From: Megamerina dolium
Taxonomy: Eukaryota; Arthropoda; Insecta; Diptera; Megamerinidae
DNA length: 64,000 bases
Reading direction: 5' to 3'
Assembly (NCBI GenBank): GCA_963854835.1
Contig: OY978530.1
Coordinates: 6,407,501-6,471,500, forward strand
In this document: one piece after another, positions 44,855-54,852 of the stretch
Layout of the letters: each line of letters opens with the position of its first letter
Numbering within the stretch: the first letter of the stretch is position 1
Program-made: the position numbers and the translations under genes
The notes under the pieces: generated by a model
What the model was told of the DNA's origin: nothing
Seen by the model: the letters and a program-made list of their open reading frames with translations, nothing else
Database searches by the model: none

Positions 44855-46138
44855 CGAGGGTGGATTGATAAAGAAGCTACCTAAGTACGAAAAAGGCAGC
44901 ACAAACACAAAAACTTTTTTTTTTGAAATTGCGATCTGTCAAACGTCAGCTGTTAAAATTTCACCTAAATTCATCGATTAGTTTATTTGTTGTAGTCGTT
45001 TAAAATAACCAACTTTTGTGTTTCTTGAAAAATGGAAAAAAGCGAATTTCGTGCAGTGATTAAACACTATTATTTGAAAGGGAAAACGGCGAAAGAGACA
45101 AAAGCAAAGCTCGATAAACATTACGGTGAGTCTGCTCCGTCAGATTACATAGTAAAATATTGGATTACTGAATTTAAACGCGGCCGAACAAGCAGTGCAA
45201 CAATACCATCAACAGGAAGGCCAAAAGAGGTGGTTACTGAAGAAAATATTAAGAAAATCCTCGATATCGTTATGAATGATCGCCGAGTCAAGTTGCGTTA
45301 GATTGTTGAAATGGTAAACATCTCATATGAACGTGTGTTCAACATTTTGCATGAACATTTGCATATGAAAAAGCTATCGGCAAGATGGGTGCCTCGTTTG
45401 CTCAGTGTCGAACAAAAACAAGTTCGAGAGACCACTTCACAGCGGTGTTTGGACATGACAAAACGTAATCCTGTTGATTTTAGGCGTCGATTGATGAAAC
45501 GTGGGTCCACCGTTACACACCTGAAACCAAAAATCAATCGAAACAATGGGCGGAAGCTGGTGGAAGTGCTCCGAAGAAGTCGAAGGCAGTGAAATCGGCT
45601 GACAAGGTTATGGCCACTGTATTTGGGGATGTACTCGGAATATTGCTTATCGGTTATCTTGAAAAAGGATCCACAATCACAGGAAAGTATTATCGTGCAT
45701 TATTTGATAAATTGAATGATGCAATCAAGAAAAAACGACCACATTTAAAGAAGAAAAAAGTGCTCTTCCTTCAAGACAACGCACTGGTTCACACAGCATT
45801 AGATACAATGCTAAAATTACGTGAAATACACTTCGAATTGGTTGATCATCATCCACTTTATAGTCCAGATTTAGCTCCTAGTGACTTTTTCCTGTTTCCA
45901 AACTTGAAAAAATGGCTTGCAGGAAAAAGATTTAGCTCAAACGAAGAAGTGATTACTGAAACTAACGCGTATTTTGAGGGGTTCCCGAAATCGTATTATT
46001 CAGATGGTATAAAAAAGTTGGAATATCGTCTTACTAAGTGTGTCGAAGTAAAAGGAGACTATGTTGAGAAATAAATGGTTTTTGAAAAAAAAAATTGTTT
46101 TTTTCCTACTTAGGTAGTTTCATTATTAATCCGCCCTC
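44855..46138 (+). mobile_element. mariner transposon with TIRs
   Basis: Terminal repeats: CGAGGGTGGATTGATAAAGA with CTACCTAAGTA at 44855, and the inverted GAGGGCGGATTAATAATGAA with CTACCTAAGTA ending at 46138. TA duplications are at 44853-44854 and 46139-46140. Length about 1284 bp, typical for mariner. One transposase gene lies inside on the plus strand. Confidence 0.9.
45032..46074 (+). pseudogene. mariner transposase (SETMAR-like), broken
   Basis: ATG 45032 opens MEKSEFRAVIKHYYLKGKTA, the usual start of mariner transposases related to the SETMAR domain. The first frame ends in a stop at 45299-45301, and the second (HTH, WVPRLLSVEQK) loses frame and bases around the first catalytic D near 45490. 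The third (45589-46074) has the second motif LQDNALVHT and YSPDLAPSDFFLFPNLKKWL, giving the D34D spacing, and ends GDYVEK. Three frames and a small loss at the first motif show it is inactive, but it is only moderately decayed. Confidence 0.85.
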
Positions 46139-46140
46139 TA

Positions 46141-48310
46141 TATGTCGAGCGTCGATTTGATGCATACATTCTGGCAGATCGAATTGGAAGGCAGGAAGGC
46201 CATTATATGAATTTGTTGTGATGCTTTTTGGATTGTTCAACACAGCACAGCATCTGTATCGCCTCATGGACAAGGTAATCCCTCAGCGACTACGATCCAA
46301 TGTCTTTGTTTACCTCGACAACCTGCTGATAGTGTCGCCAGACTTCGATAGCCATATGAGAATAATAGGCGAGGTGGCTACGTGCTTAAAAAACGCTAAT
46401 TTAGCGATAGGCTTGAAAAAATCGCACTTCTGTTTTAAAGAGCTACGTTACCTCGGACTCGTTATAGGCGGTGGTACGTTGAGGACTGATCCTGGTAAGG
46501 TGGCAGCTATCCAGGATATTCCAATTCTCAGATCCGTGAGACAGGTCGGTAGTTTCTTCGGAACGGCAGGGTCGTATCGTCGTTTTATAAGCAACTTTGC
46601 CACCATTTCTGCTCCACTCACCGACACGCTAAAGAAGAAGAAGAAATTTAGAATGTCGCCGGAAGCGATTGAAGCAGTTAGTCAATTGAAAGCTGCGTTC
46701 ACGACTGCTCCTGTTCTGCGCCATGCTGATTTCACGAGACGTTTATGGGTTCAGTGCAACGCGTCAGACAAGGGTATTGGCGCGATATTTTTTCAAAAGG
46801 AAGACGATGGGGGAGAGAGACCCATTGCATTCTACTCGCAGAAATTGAATACGTGCCAGCAAAATTACAGCGTCACAGAGAAGGAGTGTCTGGCGGCGAC
46901 GCTAGCAGCCAAAAAGTTTAGGCTATACGTGGAAATCATGCCCTTCACGGTTGTCACAGATCACGCCAGTTTAAAGTGCCTGATGACCTTACGTGATTTG
47001 AGGAGTAGACTAGAGCGATGGTCATTACAACTGCAGGCCTATGGCTTTGAGATTGAGTACCGTAAAGGCTCCGAAAATGTATAGCCAACACGTTGTCTAG
47101 AGCGATAGATGCAATGGAACTCCCAAATATGGATACAACTGAATTTCTCTCCGACGATTACCAAAATTTGGTGTGAGTGTTGCAGGCCAATATACCCATA
47201 TACCGGGGTGCATGTCCAAGATGGCATCATTAAAAAAAAATTAGGCGGAATTGATGGCCTTGCGGAAGGTAACCCATGGAAGGTATGGATACCGAAAAAT
47301 TTGACGATGGCATTGATAGAAGACGCATATAATACGCCTACGGCAGCACATGGTGGTATAGAGGAGACATTGGCACGACTGCTACGTAATTACTATTGGC
47401 CTGGCATGGCAGTGCAGGTGTGAAATTACGTGCTCGAATGTCGAATATGTAAAGAGGCAAAGCCAGCAAATTGTGTGCTGCGACCAAGAATGGGAACGGA
47501 TGTGATTACCGCACGGCCATTCCAGAATATATATATAGACTTTTTAGGAAAATATCCACTATCGCGGCAGAAGAACGCGTACCTGTTTATTGTTATGGAC
47601 CACTACACGAAATATGTATAGCTTAGGGCAGTGAAGGAGGCTACTGCACGAATGGTAGTTGACTTCTTGATCCGAGAAGGATTATATAAGTTTGGCGTTC
47701 CCGAGTGTATACATTCCGATAATGGAAAACAGTTCACTTAAAGACTATTTCCTCGTAAGTTGAAAGGTTTAAAATCAATCATATGAAAAATGCTGCGTAT
47801 TCTCCACAGGGAAATGCTTCTGAGCGAGTGAATGCTTCTGTTTTGAATGTTATACGAACGTATATCGGCAATGATCAACGCGATTGGGATACACACATTG
47901 AATTCGCACTGCGTAGCTCTCTTTATTCGGCAACTGGCGTATCATCGTACTTTGCGTTGTTCGGCCAGCAAATGTTTTTGTCCGGTACCGACTACGAGCT
48001 TTGGCGTAAGTTAGATGCATTAGAGGACCGAGAAGCCCATGAAATAGCTAGAGGTGATCGCCTGCAGATTATTCGCGAGGGAATTGTTTCCAATTTGCAT
48101 CGCGTTTATGAACGTGACGATCACCAATACAATAAACATAGAGAATAATCAAATTCGTGCCTGGTTAAGAGGTGTACAAGCGCAACTTAGTACTCAGTGA
48201 TTTTGGGAAGTCAGTAAATACAAAATTGTGCCCCAAATTTTTAAAATGTAGAGTTGCTAAAGTCATCGGTAGCCAGTTAGAGACGTTACAAGGCAAGCCA
48301 TTGGGTATAT
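46141..48310 (+). pseudogene. Ty3/gypsy pol relic (RT to integrase), third family
   Basis: RT starts mid-domain (SSVDLMHTFWQIELEG) at 46141, then 46218-47084 carries MLFGLFNTAQHLYRLMDK, VYLDNLLIVSPDFDSH (the catalytic YLDD is YLDN), connection, and RNase H (VQCNASDKGIGAIFFQ, TEKECLAA, VTDHASLKCL). Integrase is in three pieces: zinc region (47109-47460, HGGIEETLARLLRNYYWPGM, CRICKEAKPANC), core (47430-47750, YIDFLGKYPLS, CIHSDNGKQFT) and the ASERVN segment with C-terminus (47783-48148). At least four stops. The style is close to Osvaldo/Ulysses-type gypsy elements, but the family is uncertain. Confidence 0.75.
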
Positions 48311-48353
48311 TTCATGGCAAAGATATTAAACAATGAATGCTGTTGTTGTCACT

Positions 48354-48387
48354 TACTGACTGACTGACTGACTGCACTGACTGCACA
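48354..48387. repeat. Short (ACTG)n repeat
   Basis: ACTGACTGACTGACTGCACTGACTGCAC, a small simple repeat just after the gypsy relic. No gene was identified between about 48311 and 48660. Confidence 0.7.
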
Positions 48388-48662
48388 GTTCGCGTTCTAC
48401 TGTTCATGGTATGGTTCCACATACGGGATATGTATGTGTTGGAATATGACTTAGAATTTGGCTTTGTGGAGGGTGGCAGAGTGAACCAAATAGAGGTGGC
48501 CATGATTTGTTGTAGAGAGGGACACAATTGGCTTTCGTTAATTAATGGTCGAGGTAGGCAACGGTAGGGTATCGATTGGAGATAATGCTGTTTGGAGATT
48601 ATTTTTGCAGTAAAGTGGTGTAGTGATGTGGAGAGTGGGAATAAAAAATTATTCAAAGAAGA

Positions 48663-51280
48663 AATTGTCTCTTAATTATGTTTTGATAAAATTTGAATGA
48701 AAAGCTTTTTTGTTATCGCTCACTATAGTTTTAGTGTTGCTTAATTTTAATAGTGTTTCAAGCAAGGCATCCTTAATTTCAACCATAAAACGAGAAGCAA
48801 TAGGCTTGACAATAGCAAATTTAGAAAATTTGTCCATGCGTGTTAGAAAATGTTGTTTGCCAATTATAAATACATCGATGTGAAATATTTCTCCTGGAAA
48901 ATTTGGGATAGGAGTTTTTCCAAAGTCCTACGTAAGATCTTTGGACCTATTTGCGTTGGTGGCAAGTACCGAATAAGGTACAACCATGAGCTGTACGAGC
49001 TGTATGCCGATATTGACATAGTAAAGCGCATCAAAATCCAGCGGCTGCGCTGGCTAGGTCATGTCGAGCGAATGGAAGAACACGCTCCAGCTAAGAAGGT
49101 GTTATATTCGGAACCCGCTGGAGGACGACGGAGAAGAGGAAGACCAAACCTCCGGTGGAAAGACCAAGTACTGGAGAACCTGACAGCGCTTGGGATTTCT
49201 AAATGGCGCCAGCTAGCGAAGAACGGAGATGGCTGGCGAAGCATGTTATTTTCGGTCTAAATCGATATTCGGTTGTTATGGACACATAAGTAAGTAAGTA
49301 AGTAAGTTTTTCCAATTCCAATAATAGGAGTTTTGCGCTAGTATTTATTTTCTATTCAAATCTTACAATTTGCTATGAGGGACTGCAAAAGTTTTCTCAT
49401 ACTCGGAAAATAGTACTCTCGAAAAATTTGCTTAGTATTCTCCTAGAGACAACGATGGGCACGATTATGCTCCGTAGCCACTGTTTCTAGCTAGTCGTCT
49501 TTGTTGGTTAAGTCGATAACGAGTATTTCAAATTTATGGACAAATTTAACTTCCGGAAATTGAGACACTAAGTCGCTCTGTATTTCCGCTAAAGTGGGTG
49601 CATCGCAGTGAACTCCATTTGTAACATTCGGGTTAATGATAGTTTTTAAACAACTCATGAGATTTTCTACTGTGTCATAGCAGACTGTATGGCGTATAAA
49701 CTTTTGAAAAAGTATTTGGGAATTTTTATAAAACAAGTTTGATTTAGATAAAATTAGCTGATTTTTGAATTAGTTAATCGGGTATTTGATAGTTTTGATA
49801 ACGTCAGACAAAGATTCTTCGCTATGAATCATCTCACATGAATCTGACTCACTTAAAATGTGGTGGAATTGTCAGGAGAGAGCATCGGCCACTTTATTTT
49901 CTTTGCCAGACTTATAATAAAAATGAGGTGAGAATACATCTATAAATGTCAGCCATCTCTTCATTTTGGCATTAGGATTATTGTTGGAAATTGCGATTAT
50001 AAGCGGCTGGTGATCGGCATAAATGTTTAAATCTTTGAAGCCATGCAGATAATGTCAGAGTTTTTTCAGTGCCCAGACTATGGCCGGTAGTTCGCGCTCA
50101 TATATAGCGTAGTTCTGTTCCGTAGGGGAAAGCGTGCGTGAAATTAAAGTTAATGGTTGACCATTTTCAGATAGCCTGCACCTAAAGCTAGATGAGGCAT
50201 CCGTCGTAAGTTCAAAAGGACGATTTTAGTCCGGATATTGCAAAAGAACATCCTCTGATGCCACGATCCGTTTTATTCTTTCGAAGGCACGCATCGCTTC
50301 AGGGCTAAGTTCAATGTTCACGTGTTTAGATTTTCGTGTCCCCATTTGGCCAGTTTCCCCACGAAGATAAAGTGTCAATGGTTTGACAATGATTGCGTAG
50401 TCTTTCACAAAACGATTGTAGTATCCAGATAATTAATCAATCAATCAAAAAGAGATCGTGACGTTGAAACAAAGACATAATCCTTGTTCATCAAGTGGAC
50501 CACGCGAAACCAGACCAAGGTCTGTTAGAGGATATGTGCCCTATAGCTGATACCTCTGGGGCCAACCACAAGTGTTACGAGCACTGCGACCAAACGAAAT
50601 CTTTTGTACCCAATAGTATCCGGATAATCCGAGTACAGAACGTAATGCCCGAAGTGTTGTTGGGAGCTTATAATTAAGAATGTCTAGTACCTTGTCTGCG
50701 GAAGTTTTGATACCCTTTTCCGAAACTAAGAAACCCAAAAACTTAACATTCGTTTTAAAAAACTTCGATTTCTATGATGATACTCTCATTCCTGCATTTT
50801 GTATTTTTTTAAGATAGTGTCTATATTTTTCAAATACGTTTGTTCGTCAAGTGAGCAAATGATAATATCGTTTATATAGATATGGCAACATTTCCCTATA
50901 TTTTCATGGAGAACGTCGTCAATGGCGCTTTGGAAAATGCTCGAAGCATTCTTCAACCCAAAAGGTAGTCGAAAAAATTCATATTTTTCGTTATTTATGC
51001 TAAACGAAGTTTTTTTTCTATCTCCTTCATACAGTGTTATTGGGATTTCAAGTCTAGTGCTGTAAAATATTTGAATTTGCCAAAATTTGCTAAAATAACA
51101 GATGTGTCTGGTATGGAATACCGGTCGAGGATTGTCCTTTCATTAATTTACCGCAAATCGATCACCATACGCATCTTAGGTTTTCCATTTTCGTCTACAC
51201 CCTTTTTAGACACCACATGCACCGATGAGTTTAAGGGAGCAGGATTCTCTTATTATACCATGTCTAAGTAGTGTTTTTAT
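48663..51280 (-). pseudogene. Errantivirus-type gypsy pol relic, split by a LINE
   Basis: On the minus strand from 51280: RT (FSINNEKYEFFRLPFGLKNA, then CHIYINDIIIC where the catalytic YxDD has become YIND), the thumb and connection (FLVSEKGIKTSADKV, 50738-50541), KAL-type segment and RNase H start (LYLRGETGQMG, ASEDVLLQYPD, 50408-50226), the KENKVADALS motif (about 49890), integrase zinc region (EHNRAHRCL, FREYYFPSMRKLL-like, about 49480-49330), then after a LINE insertion the integrase core (MDKFSKFAIVKPIASR, about 48890-48700). It matches the gypsy/17.6 type rather than the main family here. Many stops; dead. Confidence 0.7.
48890..49305 (+). pseudogene. LINE 3' end with (TAAG)n tail
   Basis: The frame ending at 49260 gives KVLRKIFGPICVGGKYRIRY, LYELYADIDIVKRIKI, LRWLGHVERMEEHAPAKKVL and GGRRRRGRPNLRWKDQVLEN, the conserved C-terminus of an insect LINE ORF2. 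It ends with a stop followed by CATAAGTAAGTAAGTAAGTAAG (49287-49305), a simple-repeat tail marking the true 3' end. The 5' end is truncated at about 48890, where errantivirus integrase sequence begins on the other strand, so it inserted into that relic. Confidence 0.75.
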
Positions 51281-51422
51281 TTCCTTTATCGAGATTCTTC
51301 TCTTTCTTTCTCGTTGGCTTGTTCTGGTTATCGCTTATTTCTTTTTGTTGACATTCATGTCGATGCTGCCAATAGTGTCAGTCACAATAGTGATGAGTAA
51401 CCAACTATCGATACTCGTTACA
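51281..51422 (-). repeat. Truncated 3' LTR of gypsy copy 5
   Basis: Matches the inner third of the family LTR (CCTTTATCGAGATTC to ACTCGTTACA). The outer end was lost at the junction near 51281. Confidence 0.85.
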
Positions 51423-51460
51423 CTGCCCTCCTCTTAACCTTGTTCGTCCCGAACAAGTTT

Positions 51461-54385
51461 TTATACTTCCCCTCGATATGGCGCAAGTCGCTCCAAGTGC
51501 ACTACTTTAAACTTTGCTCTTTTATTCCAGGCACGTTGAATACGATACACTACGTCATTTATCATTGCTATAATTTCATATGGTCCTTCCCAATGAGTCT
51601 GTAGTTTAGGAGACAGGCCTTTCTTTCGTTGTAGATTATGAAGCATTACAAGCTCTCCTTCATAGAACCCTTTTGAATTTGCATTCAAGTCATACCTGGC
51701 CTTCATCTTATCTCTTATCATCTGCGACCGCTCTCTGATGAACTGATGTACTTCATGCAACTGTTCCCGCTTTTCGCTAGTATAATTACCTTCGGTTGAT
51801 CTCGTTGGTGTTACAACTCCAAATTTTAAATCAGCTGGCAGTCTTAACTCGTTTCCAAAAATTGCCATTGCCGGTGTAGTAGCCGTCGTATCATGTTGTG
51901 CGCATCGATATGCCATGAGGAACATTGGTATATGTACATCCCAGTCTGTTTGGTATTTATCTACGACTTTTCTCAAATATTCCTCCAAGGTACGGTTAAA
52001 TCGTTCTACCATGCCATCAGATTGTGGATGCAAAGGTGTTGTACGAGTTTTGTATATACCCAGCATACGGCATATCTCTTGGAATACAACTGACTCGAAA
52101 TTTCGACCTTGGTCTGAGTGTAATTCCATCGGTACACCAAAACGAGTAATCCATTGGTTGACGAATACATCCGCAACTGTACTAGCTTCTTGATTTGGAA
52201 TGGGGTATATTTCAGGCCATTTACTGAAGTAATCTATAACCACCAGAACATACTTGTTTCCTGCGTTGCTTATTGGAAATGGTTCAGCTATGTCCATAGC
52301 AATTCGCTCAAATGGAGCACCCACGGTGTATTGGTGCATCTTACCACGACTTTTCTTAATGGGACCTTTGACCATTGCACATTGCTTACACTTCCGAATA
52401 AAATAAGAGACACGGTCATTACATCCAACCCAACAGAATCGTTTCTTTATTTTCTCGACGGTTTTGGTGATTCCCAAATGCCCTCCACTGGAGGCATTGT
52501 GATACTCAGCTATCACTTCATTTATTCTTGCCTTGGGTACCACTAGCAGATCATAAGTGATTTTTCCATCTTCACTTTCCCATGTTCGGAATAAACATCC
52601 ATCTCGTAAGTGCAGGCTTTGCCACTGCGCCCAGTATGCCTTTGTTATTGGACTCTCATAAGCCATTTCTTGAAAATCTGGACGTATGCCCTGCTCCTTA
52701 TATTCCATAATCTTTGCGAGGTCTGGGTCGTTCCGCTGATCTTCTTGAACTCGTTCGGTGGTCCATGACTCTTCCGACAATACATTCGTAACACGTGGGT
52801 TAACAATGTGATTCTGGTTTCTTTCCCGAGAACAATGTTTACTATCCACGGTGCAAGTACGACGATATGGAGTATAAGTTTTACTACGATGAATGACATC
52901 ACGATCGTCCTTTCGTTGTCCTAGTGAATTCGATCTTTGTTGCTTATGTCGTAGACGACAATTCCGCGCCTTGTGCCCTCTCCGATGGCATATGAAACAC
53001 TTATCGGCAAATTTATTTTTGCGTTGATTCCTTGTTCTACCTTTAGGCTTCATATTCGATTGATTGCAATCACGCGCTATATGTCCTCGTTTGTCGCAAA
53101 TGAAGCACTTACCATTAAATTTGTTTTCACGTCGACCTGTTGTTCTTCCTTCAGGCTGCACTACTGACTTAACTGCCTGACACACTGCTTCAACCAGATC
53201 TTCTGTTTCTGTTTCTAGTTGGCGTACCCGTGGCATTGGTCTACACATCAAACTGGCGGCTTCAAATGTCAAGACACTATTGACTGTTTCGGCATAAGTA
53301 TTCCTTGGTAACATGACTAGGGTACGCTTTGTCTCTCCATCACGTATGCCATCTATGAATGCCTCTATTTTTATTTTTTCGACGAACTCTTCCGAATTAC
53401 CGGAGAACGCTAGATGACGTAAGCGCTCAATATCGGAAGCGAATTCCTGAAGGCTCTCATTACTCCGTTGCACTCGCGATCTCAATTCCACTCGATGTAA
53501 TTGACTCTTGTATTCATTTCCATATTTTCGCTGGAGTGTGTCCATCAGTGACTGATAGCTACCACGATCTTTCTCTGGAATCATCTGTAACACGTCGGAA
53601 GCATTACCTTTTAATGCGACTATTAAAGCAGCAGTCTTGTCGCTATCATCCCATTGATTCTTCGAAGCTGTTGTCTCGAATTTAAGCTTGAAGATATTGA
53701 ATGGCGTGCTTCCGTTAAATGTTGGTGGCTTTAGTTTGATTGTGCTTGAATCTCGAATCACTGATGTGGCCGGTCCATTTATTTTTAGTTGGTTGAGATC
53801 GTGCTGTAATTTCTCGAACTTATCTTCCAAATCATCTACATGTTCCTTCAGATCAGTAACCTTTTCATTAACGGCTCCGGAAATTTCATCTACATGTTCT
53901 TTTAGTTCTGCAACTTTCTCATTAATAGCCCCAGAAATTTCTTGAAGTTTGTAGTTAATTGTCTTCTGGAATTCTCCAATTAAGTTTTCTTGGCGAGACG
54001 AACCTTCTTGGATTTCCATACGCAATTCACTAATAACGCCCTCTTGACGAGCCGAATGTTCTTGAAACTTGGAGTCAATGCGAGACGCATTTTCTTGTAA
54101 CTTCGCATTAATTCCTTGCAGTTGCTGCTGCTGTTGTTGCACCATGGATTTCATGAGTTCCATTAGTTGACCACTCGAATCTATCTTGCTTTCCTCCACA
54201 GCGTGCACAACTGCTTGTATATCGGCTTCCTCAAAGAACTCATGTTCTTCTACATTAATTCCCTTAGCCTCTATAGCTTGCCTCAGCCTCACCAGCAATT
54301 CCGCCTTTGCACCTGATGACGATAGATTCATCTCTACCAACAGCTTTTTAAGCTGGTCCACTCTTAGTTGGTCAATTTTCACCAT
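51461..54385 (-). CDS. Gag-integrase fusion protein, 974 codons, uninterrupted
   Basis: Starts at ATG 54385 with an SAP-like domain (residues 8-42), a polyglutamine patch (83-88), coiled coil (about 90-200), the capsid-like core (about 215-380) and two CCHC knuckles, C427-C440 and C463-C476, where other copies have one. Residues about 491-540 are a diverged linker, then the frame continues straight into the integrase segment: zinc residues H629, H636, C666 and C669, core D698, a conserved LHSDQG and the E of GMVERFNRT, and the GPY/F end. About 740 Pol residues (protease, RT, RNase H) are missing, and so is the frameshift signal. A protein of this length with no stop in an otherwise decayed neighbourhood suggests it was recently functional or mobilised in trans by intact copies. 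Function as a donor of Gag and integrase is inference. Confidence 0.88.
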   Translation of the reverse strand: MVKIDQLRVDQLKKLLVEMNLSSSGAKAELLVRLRQAIEAKGINVEEHEFFEEADIQAVVHAVEESKIDSSGQLMELMKSMVQQQQQQLQGINAKLQENASRIDSKFQEHSARQEGVISELRMEIQEGSSRQENLIGEFQKTINYKLQEISGAINEKVAELKEHVDEISGAVNEKVTDLKEHVDDLEDKFEKLQHDLNQLKINGPATSVIRDSSTIKLKPPTFNGSTPFNIFKLKFETTASKNQWDDSDKTAALIVALKGNASDVLQMIPEKDRGSYQSLMDTLQRKYGNEYKSQLHRVELRSRVQRSNESLQEFASDIERLRHLAFSGNSEEFVEKIKIEAFIDGIRDGETKRTLVMLPRNTYAETVNSVLTFEAASLMCRPMPRVRQLETETEDLVEAVCQAVKSVVQPEGRTTGRRENKFNGKCFICDKRGHIARDCNQSNMKPKGRTRNQRKNKFADKCFICHRRGHKARNCRLRHKQQRSNSLGQRKDDRDVIHRSKTYTPYRRTCTVDSKHCSRERNQNHIVNPRVTNVLSEESWTTERVQEDQRNDPDLAKIMEYKEQGIRPDFQEMAYESPITKAYWAQWQSLHLRDGCLFRTWESEDGKITYDLLVVPKARINEVIAEYHNASSGGHLGITKTVEKIKKRFCWVGCNDRVSYFIRKCKQCAMVKGPIKKSRGKMHQYTVGAPFERIAMDIAEPFPISNAGNKYVLVVIDYFSKWPEIYPIPNQEASTVADVFVNQWITRFGVPMELHSDQGRNFESVVFQEICRMLGIYKTRTTPLHPQSDGMVERFNRTLEEYLRKVVDKYQTDWDVHIPMFLMAYRCAQHDTTATTPAMAIFGNELRLPADLKFGVVTPTRSTEGNYTSEKREQLHEVHQFIRERSQMIRDKMKARYDLNANSKGFYEGELVMLHNLQRKKGLSPKLQTHWEGPYEIIAMINDVVYRIQRAWNKRAKFKVVHLERLAPYRGEV

Positions 54386-54414
54386 CTTTACAGAATTCCA
54401 CTTCTGACACCAAT

Positions 54415-54852
54415 TGTTACGTTTTTATTCTGTGAGCGTTTAATTCTATTTGAATTACCTGGTTCGATCATTGGATTATGTTAATAATAACTGCAACACT
54501 TATTTTATACAACTATATACAGCAACAATTTATTTAATAAACTCTATTTACAATCAACTCTGTTTATAATCAACTATTTACGATAACACTTTAATATACT
54601 AGCAACTTTTGCCTCTGTATAGATGTTTGCGCAGTCACGTTCGGTATTCGATTGATTGTTACTTCTCAACACTGGCTCTATTTATACTCTGTTGGCAACA
54701 CCCCAGAATCTTCCTTTATCGAGATTCTTCTCTTTCTTCCTCGTTGTCTTGTTCTGGTTATCGCTTATTTCTTTTTGTTGACATTCATGTCGATGCTGCC
54801 AATAGTGTCAGTCACAATAGTGATGAGTAACCAACTATCGATACTCGTTACA
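54415..54852 (-). repeat. 5' LTR of gypsy copy 5
   Basis: 438 bp, TGTAACG...CGTAACA on the element strand. It shares specific variants (ATAGATGTTTGCGCAGTCAC) with the 5' LTR remnant of copy 1, so these two are closer to each other than to copies 3, 4 and 6. Confidence 0.9.

Larger units (their letters stand above)
51281..54852 (-). mobile_element. Ty3/gypsy main family, copy 5 (Gag-integrase derivative)
   Basis: Carries a full 5' LTR (54415-54852), a primer site with one mismatch (54394-54412), one 974-codon frame, hairpin plus polypurine tract, and a 3' LTR truncated to its inner 142 bp (51281-51422). The truncation joins it to the errantivirus relic. Protease, RT and RNase H are absent. 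Confidence 0.9.

Noticed and set aside
48312..48656. 114-codon minus-strand frame
   Set aside because: Low-complexity serine/glutamine-rich translation including the (ACTG)n repeat; no family resemblance and it sits between two pol relics.
53600..54385. Host gene capture as the source of the SAP/coiled-coil part of Gag
   Set aside because: The same segment is present in most copies of the family, so it is an ancestral Gag feature rather than a new capture at this locus.
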